Source of the DNA: Chitinophagaceae bacterium
GTDB taxonomy: Bacteria; Bacteroidota; Bacteroidia; Chitinophagales; Chitinophagaceae
Assembly (NCBI GenBank): GCA_027486835.1
Contig: JAIXOJ010000079.1
Span: forward strand, 1 to 32,414
Length of the DNA: 32,414 nucleotides
Direction: 5' to 3'
Part shown: piece by piece, positions 17,631 through 25,247 of the stretch
Numbering within the stretch: position 1 is the first letter of the stretch
How the letters are laid out: each line of letters opens with the position of its first letter
Notes under the pieces: model-generated
Told to the model about the DNA's origin: nothing
Database searches by the model: none
Seen by the model: the letters and a program-made list of their open reading frames with translations, nothing else
Position numbers and translations under genes: made by a program

Positions 17631-17834
17631 TTGACACTAATAGCCCTCAAAAAAATACAATTACCCAACGCAGCTGTACAATTATCCAATATGGTAGTAC
17701 ATTTTTCCAATCTAACGGTACACTTATCGAATGTAGCAGTACACTTATCCAATATCGACGTACATTTATCGAATGTAATTGTACACTTTTCGAATGTGAT
17801 AGTACAAAAATCAAATGAAATAGCAAAAAAATGA
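17631..17834 (+). CDS. Possible small protein built of eight heptapeptide repeats
   Basis: 67 residues if started at the TTG at 17631, the only start codon after the in-frame stop at 17616; no ATG is available. After MTLIALKK, eight heptads follow with consensus V-H-[L/F]-S-N-[V/I/M/L]-x, then AKK. In this frame His codons alternate CAT/CAC and Ser codons TCC/TCG/TCA without changing the residue, which favours this frame being translated over the two other open frames across the same repeat. No signal peptide. The repeat could form a short beta-rich or fibrous segment. The lack of ATG and of a clear ribosome-binding site leaves real doubt; it may be an untranslated DNA repeat. Confidence 0.4.
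   Translation: MTLIALKKIQLPNAAVQLSNMVVHFSNLTVHLSNVAVHLSNIDVHLSNVIVHFSNVIVQKSNEIAKK
17655..17822 (+). repeat. 21-bp tandem repeat, eight units
   Basis: Units start at 17655, 17676, 17697, 17718, 17739, 17760, 17781 and 17802. Consensus GTACAYTTATCSAATGTA plus three variable bases. Seven units share the GTACA start; the first and last are most diverged. Some units carry TACATT...AATGTA inverted arms. There are no spacers between units, so this is not a CRISPR array. Confidence 0.9.
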
Positions 17835-18067
17835 CCTCTTGGACTAAAATAATTGAATGTATAGTCAAACTAAAACGCCAAATCGATAGCTAAACAGCGA
17901 TTCAGGAATAGTTAATAAGCGGTGGGGGAAAATTTATAACATGGGGATGGAAGAATTGCTGGCGCAAATGCAGCAAACAGCAGAAAGGGATGCTTGAATG
18001 GGATGGATGTACCTCTCTTCTCAATAGGGTTATTAATAAAATGATAGGCGACTTTTGCAAGGATTCA
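17835..18067. other. Intergenic, possible gene remnant
   Basis: After a stop at 17887, an open stretch runs on the plus strand to a stop at 17995-17997. It ends in a protein-like segment, MGMEELLAQMQQTAERDA from ATG 17941. It may be the tail of a decayed gene or chance; there is no start or leader that would make it a gene. Confidence 0.25.
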
Positions 18068-19018
18068 TTACCACTTTAATCTCCATTTGCCAATGGTTAA
18101 AAAACTGGTGTTTTCTAGGTAAAGGGCATCTGCATTCTCGGCTATCTCGCCCAAAGTGGTGTTTAAAGTATCATTTGCTGGTAATAAAACGAGCTGGCCC
18201 AATGGATTTCCCTTGAGGTACAATTGTAAACCGATGGTGGTATTGCCGATATTTTCCAATTGAATAGCAGTGTCTGGCTCAAAAACGAGGTTATTAATTT
18301 TTTTCTGCTCTCCCTCTTTTAAGAAGCCTTCCAGTACATGATTACCCACGCTTTTTTTCCCACCATCATGGTTGATGATGGTATCGTAGGCTTCGAAAAT
18401 GGTGAAAAATGTAGGATTGGTTTGGCGAAAGGTGCGCATTTTTCGGCGCAGCTTTTCTAGGATGGTCTGCATTTCCTGCAAATATTTGTCCACCTTGTTG
18501 CCCGCAATTTTAGAAACGGCAATCGCTTCTTGAGGGGCTGTCAATAGCAATAAGAAATCTTCTGTGGCAGTTGCCAACAAGGCAGTTTCACCTTTGGGGT
18601 AATTATGGTTGGTTTCTAACTGTTGCTGCAAGTCAGGTAATTCCAATTTTTTCAATACATAGTGGGCTAACTGTATTAATCGCCCTTGGCTAAAGCCATT
18701 AATGGCAGAAATGGGATAGTCCAGCATGGCAGCCAGCACTACATCTTCTTGGTCGTCGGCATAGGAAAGAAGGGCGGCAACTGCCACATCAATATGTTTC
18801 ACCAGCCTTTCTCGGGCTTTCGTTTTTGTTTCGGTAGTTCCTGTATTGTTTTGCCAAGAAACACTATCATCCTGGTAAGTCTGCGCCAACAACTGTTTCA
18901 TTTTGGGCAAGTATTCACTACCAATAATGGGGATGGGTGCTAAATCGTCCATATATTTCTCACAGAAAGAGACGATCTTTTCAAAATGCACCAAAGAATT
19001 GCCTTGTGGATTATTCAT
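18068..19018 (-). CDS. Hypothetical protein, 316 residues
   Basis: No family recognised. Soluble, no signal peptide. Residues 1-130 are helical and polar, with one hydrophobic helix (HIDVAVAALLSYADD). Residues about 130-225 carry long helices including a coiled-coil-like Lys/Arg-rich run (YLQEMQTILEKLRRKMRTFR) and FFTIFEAYDTIINHDGG. The last ~90 residues look beta-rich (LVFEPDTAIQLENIG, LQLYLKGNPLGQLVLLP) and end FLTIGKWRLKW. Full-length reading frame with no sign of decay. Monocistronic as far as can be seen: upstream it is divergent from the Dabb-domain gene. Function unknown. Confidence 0.8.
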   Translation of the reverse strand: MNNPQGNSLVHFEKIVSFCEKYMDDLAPIPIIGSEYLPKMKQLLAQTYQDDSVSWQNNTGTTETKTKARERLVKHIDVAVAALLSYADDQEDVVLAAMLDYPISAINGFSQGRLIQLAHYVLKKLELPDLQQQLETNHNYPKGETALLATATEDFLLLLTAPQEAIAVSKIAGNKVDKYLQEMQTILEKLRRKMRTFRQTNPTFFTIFEAYDTIINHDGGKKSVGNHVLEGFLKEGEQKKINNLVFEPDTAIQLENIGNTTIGLQLYLKGNPLGQLVLLPANDTLNTTLGEIAENADALYLENTSFLTIGKWRLKW

Positions 19019-19386
19019 TTGTTAATTGTTTTTTGGGGTAATGCCTACTTGGTTTTATGGCTCCAACGGTTGGAAAGCTTGGCAAAAAAAGGATAATTCG
19101 GTGAAAATATACTGCGTGGGCTAAATGGTTAAACCCACCTTTTAGTGCAAAATTTAAGGTAAGGAACATGATGTGCAGTAATGAATTGGTGCAAAATAGT
19201 GGCTATTAGAAGGGGGGCAAAAATAATAAGTGCCCTGTTTAATTGTGGTGGTATTAGAACTGAATACCCTCTTATTTCTTGAGGAAAAGCATGACCCAGC
19301 CAATTATTATCCCCAATTTTCAAGTGAATGCCACTAATCTATTATTATTGAGCACGATTTTGCCATCACAGAAAACAGAAACGATT
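19019..19386. other. Divergent intergenic region
   Basis: About 370 bases between the 316-residue gene and the Dabb-domain gene. An in-frame ATG at 19279 would extend the Dabb protein by 36 residues ahead of its Tat signal; I regard that as non-coding leader. No repeat or RNA seen. Confidence 0.5.
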
Positions 19387-19791
19387 ATGAATAATTTGTC
19401 TAGGAGAAAATTTTTGGCTGCCGCAAGTTTGGCCACTATTGCAGTAGGAGCTTCAGGATCTAACCAATCGAAGCTGGTAAAAAAACAAAGCCTTGCACAT
19501 ACCGTGTATTATTGGCTAAAAAATCCCACTAATGAAGCGGAAAAACAAAGGTTGATAGATGGGTTGCATGAATTGGTAACAGTTAAGCAAATAAAATATC
19601 ATCATGTAGGCGTTCCCCAAGTGTATAAAGAAGATGACCCCTTGAAGGGATACCATGTTTCGTTGCTCATGGTTTTTGACGAACCGGGGGATATTGATGT
19701 ATATCACAAAGACCCCATCCACGATAAGTTTGTGAAGGAATGCAGTGGGTTGTGGGTTAAAACAATCAAGTTTGATTCGTTGGGGGTGTAG
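19387..19791 (+). CDS. Dabb family (stress-responsive alpha/beta barrel) protein with Tat signal
   Basis: 134 residues from the chosen ATG. The N-terminus MNNLSRRKFLAAASL is a twin-arginine signal (SRRKFL) with a hydrophobic stretch to about residue 25, indicating export of a folded protein. The mature part is a Dabb domain: LAHTVYYWLKNP, RLIDGLHEL, a VGVPQV strand, YHVSLLMVFD, then YHKDPIHDKFVKE, the usual end of this dimeric ferredoxin-like fold. Function in this family is mostly undefined. The upstream ATG at 19279 would bury the Tat signal internally and is rejected. Confidence 0.85.
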   Translation: MNNLSRRKFLAAASLATIAVGASGSNQSKLVKKQSLAHTVYYWLKNPTNEAEKQRLIDGLHELVTVKQIKYHHVGVPQVYKEDDPLKGYHVSLLMVFDEPGDIDVYHKDPIHDKFVKECSGLWVKTIKFDSLGV

Positions 19792-20081
19792 GGAGTAAAC
19801 AGAAATTGGAAAAGTTTTTGGAAATAAAGATTGGAGATGAAAAGGAGAGAAAGTGGTAATTCGTGAAGACATCCTTGAAAGTAAATGCCGCAAAAAAGGA
19901 GCAGAAAAAGGGAACAATGGCCAAAATTTCTGAGCTCTCCAATATTCAAGGGGGCAACGCTTGAGCTTATAGATTTATGGAATAGTAATTCTTCAATCAT
20001 CATAGAGTCAATTTAGTTGGTAAAAGGGCTACCATACCGACAATACGCCAAAAGTTATTAGATAAAAAATACAATTAAAAC

Positions 20082-20651
20082 ATGGACACAAATAAAATAT
20101 GGTTTACTTCTGACCACCATTTTGGACACAAGAATATCATTGAATTTTCCAAAAGACCTTTTACGAGTGCTGAGGAAATGAATGCAGAGTTGGTAAAGCG
20201 TTGGAATGAAAAAGTGGGCCCGGACGATTTGGTGTACCACTTGGGCGACTTTGCATTAATGTCAGCAGGAAAAGTTAAACAATTGAGATGGCAACTTAAC
20301 GGAAGAATCTGCTTGATAACAGGAAATCATGAAAGTTCTGCGCTGGCATGCGCTGACTGTTTTGAGTGGATAAAAGATTATTATGAACTGATCGTTTCCG
20401 ACAGTGAAGCCCATAATGGTGAAAGATTAATTGTATTATTTCACTACGCAATGAGAGTATGGAATGCCAGTCATTTTGGAACTTGGCATTTGTATGGACA
20501 TTCTCACGGAAATTTACCTGACGATGAAACTTCCTTGTCATTTGATATTGGTGTTGACAGCCACAATTTTTATCCTTTGTCCTACCAAGAGGTAAAGAAC
20601 ATAATGGCAAATAAGAAATGGAAACCACCTTTTGAGCAAAGAAATAAATAG
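20082..20651 (+). CDS. Metallophosphoesterase
   Basis: A 189-residue cytoplasmic phosphoesterase of the calcineurin-like fold. Metal-site motifs are complete: DHHFGH (Asp11, His13), GDF (Asp56), GNHE (Asn82, His83), His121 in LFHYAMRVW, and GHSHG (His140, His142). This short form, with SDHHFGH at the extreme N-terminus, occurs on chromosomes and in phages, with substrates unproven. The next gene starts 14 bases after its stop, so the two are probably co-transcribed. Confidence 0.92.
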   Translation: MDTNKIWFTSDHHFGHKNIIEFSKRPFTSAEEMNAELVKRWNEKVGPDDLVYHLGDFALMSAGKVKQLRWQLNGRICLITGNHESSALACADCFEWIKDYYELIVSDSEAHNGERLIVLFHYAMRVWNASHFGTWHLYGHSHGNLPDDETSLSFDIGVDSHNFYPLSYQEVKNIMANKKWKPPFEQRNK

Positions 20652-20665
20652 ATAGGAAAGGTAAA

Positions 20666-21109
20666 ATGAGATGTTTTTTATTAATAACATTTTTGGTGAT
20701 TGCCAATATTTCATTTGGACAAAGCAGTATTACTACGATTGACTTTGTAAAAATCAAGCATAATAAGCGAGCGGAAGCGCTGTATTTCTATGAAAACAAC
20801 TGGAAAGTGTTTAGAGACATTGCGTTGAAAAATGATTTCATAAAATCATACAAGTTGTTGACAACTGTGGCAGATTCCGCTGCTAATTTCGATTTGATGC
20901 TTATTACCGAATATGCAGACAGTACACAGTATAAATTAAATGAAGAACGGTTTCAGCAAATAATCAAAGCAACAAGACCCGATGGGTTAAAACTGCTAAA
21001 CGAATTAAAACCCAACGACTTTAGACAAATCGTATTTTTTAAGAGGACAGAGACCTTGTTCAGTGCAGAAAGCACAAAAGGAAAACGGAGGAAAAAAGGG
21101 TTTGAGTGA
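20666..21109 (+). CDS. Small exported protein, possible alpha/beta-barrel fold
   Basis: 147 residues. Sec signal peptide at 1-19 (MRCFLLITFLVIANISFGQ). The mature part has a strand IDFVKIKH, a helix NWKVFRDIALK, a strand SYKLLTTV, then FDLMLITEY and a helix NEERFQQIIKA, an order that fits a dimeric alpha/beta-barrel (ABM/Dabb-like) protein, but without a diagnostic motif. The last 15 residues are Lys/Arg-rich. Fourteen bases after the metallophosphoesterase stop. Confidence 0.75.
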   Translation: MRCFLLITFLVIANISFGQSSITTIDFVKIKHNKRAEALYFYENNWKVFRDIALKNDFIKSYKLLTTVADSAANFDLMLITEYADSTQYKLNEERFQQIIKATRPDGLKLLNELKPNDFRQIVFFKRTETLFSAESTKGKRRKKGFE

Positions 21110-21252
21110 TAGGGCGACCAGATCCTAATACCCTACCGTAACTAGGCTGTTTCCTTTGACTGCAAGTGACTTTACATTATCGGTTATTATAACAAACTGA
21201 AAAAAAGTGCATCTCCATCCATATTTTCTATACTTCGTTTATTATAGAAACT

Positions 21253-21260
21253 TACATTTG
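21253..21260 (+). promoter_or_regulatory. Candidate Bacteroidota -7 element
   Basis: TACATTTG matches the TAnnTTTG consensus of the Bacteroidota housekeeping sigma factor and lies about 100 bases before the second partner/HEPN pair. I found no exact -33 TTTG at the expected distance. Confidence 0.35.
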
Positions 21261-21356
21261 GCTTCAAAGGAATAGCAACCAACATTTCAATTAATCGGCA
21301 GGATGGATGCTAAAATCCCAATTATTACTCGGAGTATATCACTAAATAAAATTATC

Positions 21357-21833
21357 ATGGAAGCTACTACAAATCAAAATACCCAGAGCAACACAGTTGT
21401 TTTAGATGAATGGTTCGGAAACTTTATTGATAGTATTAAAACTGACCATTTTTTAATAACTGAAGATATTGCACCTGTTGAAAAGAAGCGTCTTTATAAT
21501 GACTTAATATTTGGTAATCAAAGGTCTCTTGTTTCCAAAATGAGAGAAACAAGCACCATGTATTTTATTACTGAAATAATAACAGAATACGTTAAAGAGA
21601 TAAAAAATCAGCATAAACATCCATTAAAATTAGCGCTAGCACTTTCGGACTCAAAGATTTTAGTATGGTCTGTTATTAATGACAATGATGAGGAAACAGA
21701 GGATGCCCTTTTAATTGCAGAAGCAAAAATTAATGGCAAATACCACCAAAATGGTTTTTATCTTAATTCTACAATTTTAGAGAAATCTGACAACGCTGAA
21801 GTTCCCGCTCATTATCAAATTATCATTGGTTAG
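21357..21833 (+). CDS. Partner protein of HEPN-like module, copy 2 (unknown function)
   Basis: 158 residues from the ATG at 21357 (MEATTNQ), chosen because it aligns with the MEDVKQ start of copy 1; an in-frame ATG at 21303 would add 18 residues. Helical N-terminal half (VLDEWFGNFIDSIK, MYFITEIITEYVKEI), then a strand LKLALALSDSKILVWSVI, an acidic loop NDNDEETED, LLIAEAKI, and the end VPAHYQIIIG. The end and the central LALALSDS segment parallel LFAIVLTED and LPISFQIIP of the protein at 15779. Its stop is TAG directly abutting, and in the same frame as, the HEPN-like reading frame. Function unknown. Confidence 0.7.
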   Translation: MEATTNQNTQSNTVVLDEWFGNFIDSIKTDHFLITEDIAPVEKKRLYNDLIFGNQRSLVSKMRETSTMYFITEIITEYVKEIKNQHKHPLKLALALSDSKILVWSVINDNDEETEDALLIAEAKINGKYHQNGFYLNSTILEKSDNAEVPAHYQIIIG

Positions 21834-22331
21834 TTGGCTACGTTTGAAGAACATATCAATCAGGCAAGATGGAATCTCACTTTTCTAGGTGAAACCAACC
21901 TAAAAAGTCAACATTACTGGGATTGGCAAGTAACTATTTGTTTCTATGTAGCCGTACATTTAGTAAATGCACACCTAGCTAAATGTGCTAATCTGCATTA
22001 TAGGACACACGAAGACGTAAAGAATGCGATAAACCCACACAATCCATTATCGATATGCAAGGTTGATATAGGTATTTATTTAAGCTATGCCAAGATAGAA
22101 GGATTATCCCGAAGGGCAAGATATTTATGCCATGATGATTCAAAGAACTTTTCTCAAGAGAGTCATTTTACGCACGATAAACATTTTGCAAAAGCCATAA
22201 GAAAATTAGACACCATTATAAGCTACTTCGCTAAACGCTACCAAGTAAATTTTACTCCGATTTCTATTGCTTGTACTGATTTATCAAATAATGATAATCT
22301 TAAAAACTTTAGCCTTCAAAATGCGGGATAA
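21834..22331 (+). CDS. HEPN-like helical protein, copy 2
   Basis: 165 residues counted from the TTG at 21834, which immediately follows the TAG of the upstream gene in the same frame; no Met codon lies further in for the whole frame. WDWQVTICFYVAVHLVNAHL (residues 29-48) is the DW..T..FY.A.HL core. Then HYRTHEDV, INPHNP, and LSRRARYLCH (91-100), in which Arg94-x5-His100 fits the HEPN ribonuclease motif R-x4-6-H. A last helix AIRKLDTIISYF follows. The order of blocks equals that of the protein at 16279, with a longer C-terminal tail. It is made either by non-AUG start, by re-initiation after the stop, or as a read-through fusion with the partner. Confidence 0.7.
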   Translation: MATFEEHINQARWNLTFLGETNLKSQHYWDWQVTICFYVAVHLVNAHLAKCANLHYRTHEDVKNAINPHNPLSICKVDIGIYLSYAKIEGLSRRARYLCHDDSKNFSQESHFTHDKHFAKAIRKLDTIISYFAKRYQVNFTPISIACTDLSNNDNLKNFSLQNAG

Positions 22332-22595
22332 TTAATTATTCCCAGGATTTTATAAACGGGTACAATCTGGTTAATACTAAAAAACTAAAGCCACCTACTC
22401 TTCTAGGTATAAGCACATGGTTTATTTATGATTGACACATTTCCACATGATTTAAATAGTAGCATTTAGGGCTACAGATTATTGGCTTTGGCAACCTTCC
22501 AATTATTCCTAAATGACCGAATGTAGGCGGGATGCTTTTATAGCGGTTTCGTTAAAATTGATAATCCCTTTTTCCATCTATTTATCATTGCGCCT

Positions 22596-23657
22596 ATGAT
22601 GGCGATAAAATCATTCTCAGTGCTGAGGCTTTCTGTAGCGATTTCATTTGTTTTTTTGATGGTAGCCTGTGGCAAAAAAAAGGCTGTACCAGATGTTTCC
22701 AACATAAAAGTGGAGCTGCAACCTATTCGGTTTGAGCAAGACTTTTTTGCTTTAGATACCAACCACCTTGATGCAGGATTGCAAGGATTGTATGAAAAAC
22801 ACAAGGGTTTTTCGCAAGATTTTTTGTACAACATTTTAGGTATCCCCCCACAACCGGATTCGGTAATGGCCAATGCCAAATTATTTTTGACCACCTATAG
22901 TAACATTTACAAGGCTACTACCCAGCCATTTGCCAATATTTCCCTGCCTTTAGCAGATGTGAAAAAAGGATTACAATACGTTCATTATTATTTTCCAAAA
23001 TATCCATTGCCCCAAAAGTTGATCACTTTCGTGGGCCCATTCAATAGTTATTCCAGCATCATAACCCCAGATAATTCTTTGGCAGTGGGGCTTCAATTGT
23101 ATTTAGGCAAGCAATACCCAGTATATCAATCAGAAGAATTACAGGTAATGTACCCTTCATTTATTGCCCGCCGGTTTGAACAACCATACATTGCCATTAA
23201 CTGCATGAAAAATATTGTGGATGATTTGTTTGGCAGTTTACAATCCAAGAAAAAAGGAGAACAATTAATTGAGCAGATGATTGAGCAAGGCAAACGTTTA
23301 TATGTGCTGGATGCATTAATGCCCAATGCAGCCGACAGCTTAAAAACTGGTTACACCCAGGAACAGCTTGATGGCTGTATTGCTAATGAAAAAAATATTT
23401 GGGCGTTTTTTTTACAGGGCGATTTATTGTACCAAACTGATCCTGCCATTATTAGTAGCTATGTAACGGATGGCCCCAAAACCAGCGAACTTGGGGATGC
23501 CTGCCCAGGCGATATTGGCCAATTTGTAGGCTGGCAAATTGTAAAACACTGGATGGAAAAAACCAAACAAACCAACCTAGATGCTACTGTTTTGGCAAAA
23601 CTCATAGCGATTCCTGCTAAAACATTGTTTGAAGAAGCGAAGTATAAACCTAAGTAG
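22596..23657 (+). CDS. gldB: GldB-like gliding motility lipoprotein
   Basis: 353 residues. Signal with lipobox LMVAC (Cys near 25), so a lipoprotein. The mature start VPDVSNIKVELQPIRFEQDFFALD matches the GldB family (xDVS.I.V...I.RF..DFF), and later FYPKYP-like, SYS and F.ARRF..PY blocks are present as expected. GldB is needed for gliding in Flavobacterium, in concert with the type IX secretion/gliding machinery; its biochemical role is unclear, and homologues occur in non-gliders. Two adjacent ATGs; I take the first. Convergent with coaE, 39 bases apart. Confidence 0.85.
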   Translation: MMAIKSFSVLRLSVAISFVFLMVACGKKKAVPDVSNIKVELQPIRFEQDFFALDTNHLDAGLQGLYEKHKGFSQDFLYNILGIPPQPDSVMANAKLFLTTYSNIYKATTQPFANISLPLADVKKGLQYVHYYFPKYPLPQKLITFVGPFNSYSSIITPDNSLAVGLQLYLGKQYPVYQSEELQVMYPSFIARRFEQPYIAINCMKNIVDDLFGSLQSKKKGEQLIEQMIEQGKRLYVLDALMPNAADSLKTGYTQEQLDGCIANEKNIWAFFLQGDLLYQTDPAIISSYVTDGPKTSELGDACPGDIGQFVGWQIVKHWMEKTKQTNLDATVLAKLIAIPAKTLFEEAKYKPK

Positions 23658-23696
23658 GAAGCTTCATGAGGTAAGAAGGGAATGGGTAAATCACAC

Positions 23697-24314
23697 TCAT
23701 TCTATGCATTCTATGGCTTGCTTGGCCTTTGCTGCTTTGTCCAGCAACTGCTCGTGTATAGCAATAATTTGGGGAATCAATAACTGTTGATCGTCGTTTA
23801 CCACCACAAAATCGCAGAGTTTCATTTTAATGGATTGGTCAATTTGTTTGTTCATCCTTGCCAGTACGTCTTGCCTAGTCATCCCATCTCGTAGCATCAC
23901 CCTTCTGATGCGCAAAGCCTCTGGGGCAGCAACACCAATGATATAGTCCAAACCGCCACCAGTACCCGCTTCAAACAACAGTGCAGCCTCTTTTATACAG
24001 TAAGGGGTGGTTTGTTGGTTCATCCATTCTTGTGCTGCAAGAATGGTAGCCGGGTGTGTTAGGTTGTTTAATAAGTTTAATTGGTAAGCATCTTTAAAAA
24101 CAATGTTAGCCATATATTTTCTGTTAAGCAGCCCTTTGTCATAAGCGGCTTCGCCAAAAGCTGCTTTAATGCCCGCAACAAGCGAAGGATTGTTTTCCAT
24201 TAACAACTTAGCAGTTTTGTCGGCATCAAAAACAGGGATACCTATAGTGGCAAAAAAAGCAGCCACCGTGCTTTTACCGCTTCCGATACCGCCTGTAAGC
24301 CCTACTTTGATCAT
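23697..24314 (-). CDS. coaE: Dephospho-CoA kinase
   Basis: A 205-residue cytoplasmic kinase for the last step of coenzyme A synthesis. P-loop GLTGGIGSGKST (residues 5-16), then VFDADKTAK with the conserved Asp pair, HPATI, LLFEAG, and RM..Q lid region all present. Normal length. It lies 60 bases downstream of the outer-membrane barrel gene on the same strand and may be at the end of that transcript. Confidence 0.95.
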   Translation of the reverse strand: MIKVGLTGGIGSGKSTVAAFFATIGIPVFDADKTAKLLMENNPSLVAGIKAAFGEAAYDKGLLNRKYMANIVFKDAYQLNLLNNLTHPATILAAQEWMNQQTTPYCIKEAALLFEAGTGGGLDYIIGVAAPEALRIRRVMLRDGMTRQDVLARMNKQIDQSIKMKLCDFVVVNDDQQLLIPQIIAIHEQLLDKAAKAKQAIECIE

Positions 24315-24374
24315 GCTAAAAATATTGACTGGATAAAAGATACCACTAATGCATCTTAATAATTGCCCATTCGC

Positions 24375-25202
24375 TTAAAACTTCAACACCGCAGAAAGAG
24401 ACAGCCCACTTCCTCTACCCACACTTCTACCAGCAATATCGGTGTACAATCCGCCCCAAATGGAGACATTATCATTGATTACCCTACCTGCATTTGCCGC
24501 AATCCTTATGAAATCGAATGATTTATTGTAGTTATAAAAAGCGGTTGTTCCTGCTACTGCGGAGCTAATGGAATTTACCCCGCTTAGTGTGCCGCTTAAT
24601 TTCCAATCATCGCTAACGGGTACGCCTCCAGTGATGTTAGCAAACAATTGTGTAGGCCCTCCATCGCTAAAAAATTGCCTTACCCCAAACTCGATATCGT
24701 AATACGGATTTCTAAAACCGCCGGTAGCGCTACCTGCAAAACCCAATTTTACTTCTGCTCCAAATGATTGAAAGCCAATATAAGGTTTGGTGGCATTAGC
24801 ATACAATGGCACAATCAAAGACCCCGTTAATGATACATGGTGGTTGTTATCAAAATCATTAAAATAATAACTGAGTCCAACACTTGCATCTCCCAAGCCT
24901 ACCGTTGTTGCCAATTTATTGTCTCCAGAAGTATTGTTATCTACTTGTGCAACAAAAGGTAAGTTGTACATGAAATTTACCCTTCTACCCACGCCGTATC
25001 CGCCATATATGCCGAAAAAGTGGGAAGAAAAACTACCAGAGGGGTAAGGATTGTAGGCACGATTGCCATCCCAATAGCCCCTTGCCGTATAGTAGTTATA
25101 ACCAGGAATTACTAAATACCTACCGTAACCAATAGGAAATCCAGCTCTTGAAAAGGGCAACATGGTAACTAACAGTACTAATAAACAAACAATTTTTTTC
25201 AT
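24375..25202 (-). CDS. Outer-membrane beta-barrel protein
   Basis: 275 residues. Signal peptide at 1-20 (MKKIVCLLVLLVTMLPFSRA). The rest is a series of alternating polar/aromatic strands rich in Gly, Asn, Tyr and Phe (VGLSYYFNDFDNN, SLTGSLIVPLYAN, LFANITGGVPVS) and ends in LKF, a C-terminal Phe typical of barrel insertion. It resembles the phenol-degradation/transporter-type barrels of Bacteroidota, substrate unknown. 45 bases after the esterase-like gene, same strand, likely one operon. Confidence 0.85.
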   Translation of the reverse strand: MKKIVCLLVLLVTMLPFSRAGFPIGYGRYLVIPGYNYYTARGYWDGNRAYNPYPSGSFSSHFFGIYGGYGVGRRVNFMYNLPFVAQVDNNTSGDNKLATTVGLGDASVGLSYYFNDFDNNHHVSLTGSLIVPLYANATKPYIGFQSFGAEVKLGFAGSATGGFRNPYYDIEFGVRQFFSDGGPTQLFANITGGVPVSDDWKLSGTLSGVNSISSAVAGTTAFYNYNKSFDFIRIAANAGRVINDNVSIWGGLYTDIAGRSVGRGSGLSLSAVLKF

Positions 25203-25247
25203 CTTCAGTGGGGTTATGATTCTTTTTGTAGCTATTGATAATAAAAG

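Noticed and set aside
17655-17822. CRISPR-like array
   Set aside because: Units are contiguous 21-mers without spacers, and no cas gene is nearby.
17647-17868. Minus-strand ORF and second plus-strand ORF (17612-17818) over the 21-bp repeat
   Set aside because: Residues vary between units in these frames, unlike the 17631 frame; they are by-products of the repeat.
19279-19386. Longer start for the Dabb-domain protein
   Set aside because: It would place the twin-arginine signal 36 residues inside the protein.
22328-22346. AT-rich near-palindrome after the second HEPN-like gene
   Set aside because: Short stem with a bulge and no T-run; likely chance in AT-rich DNA.
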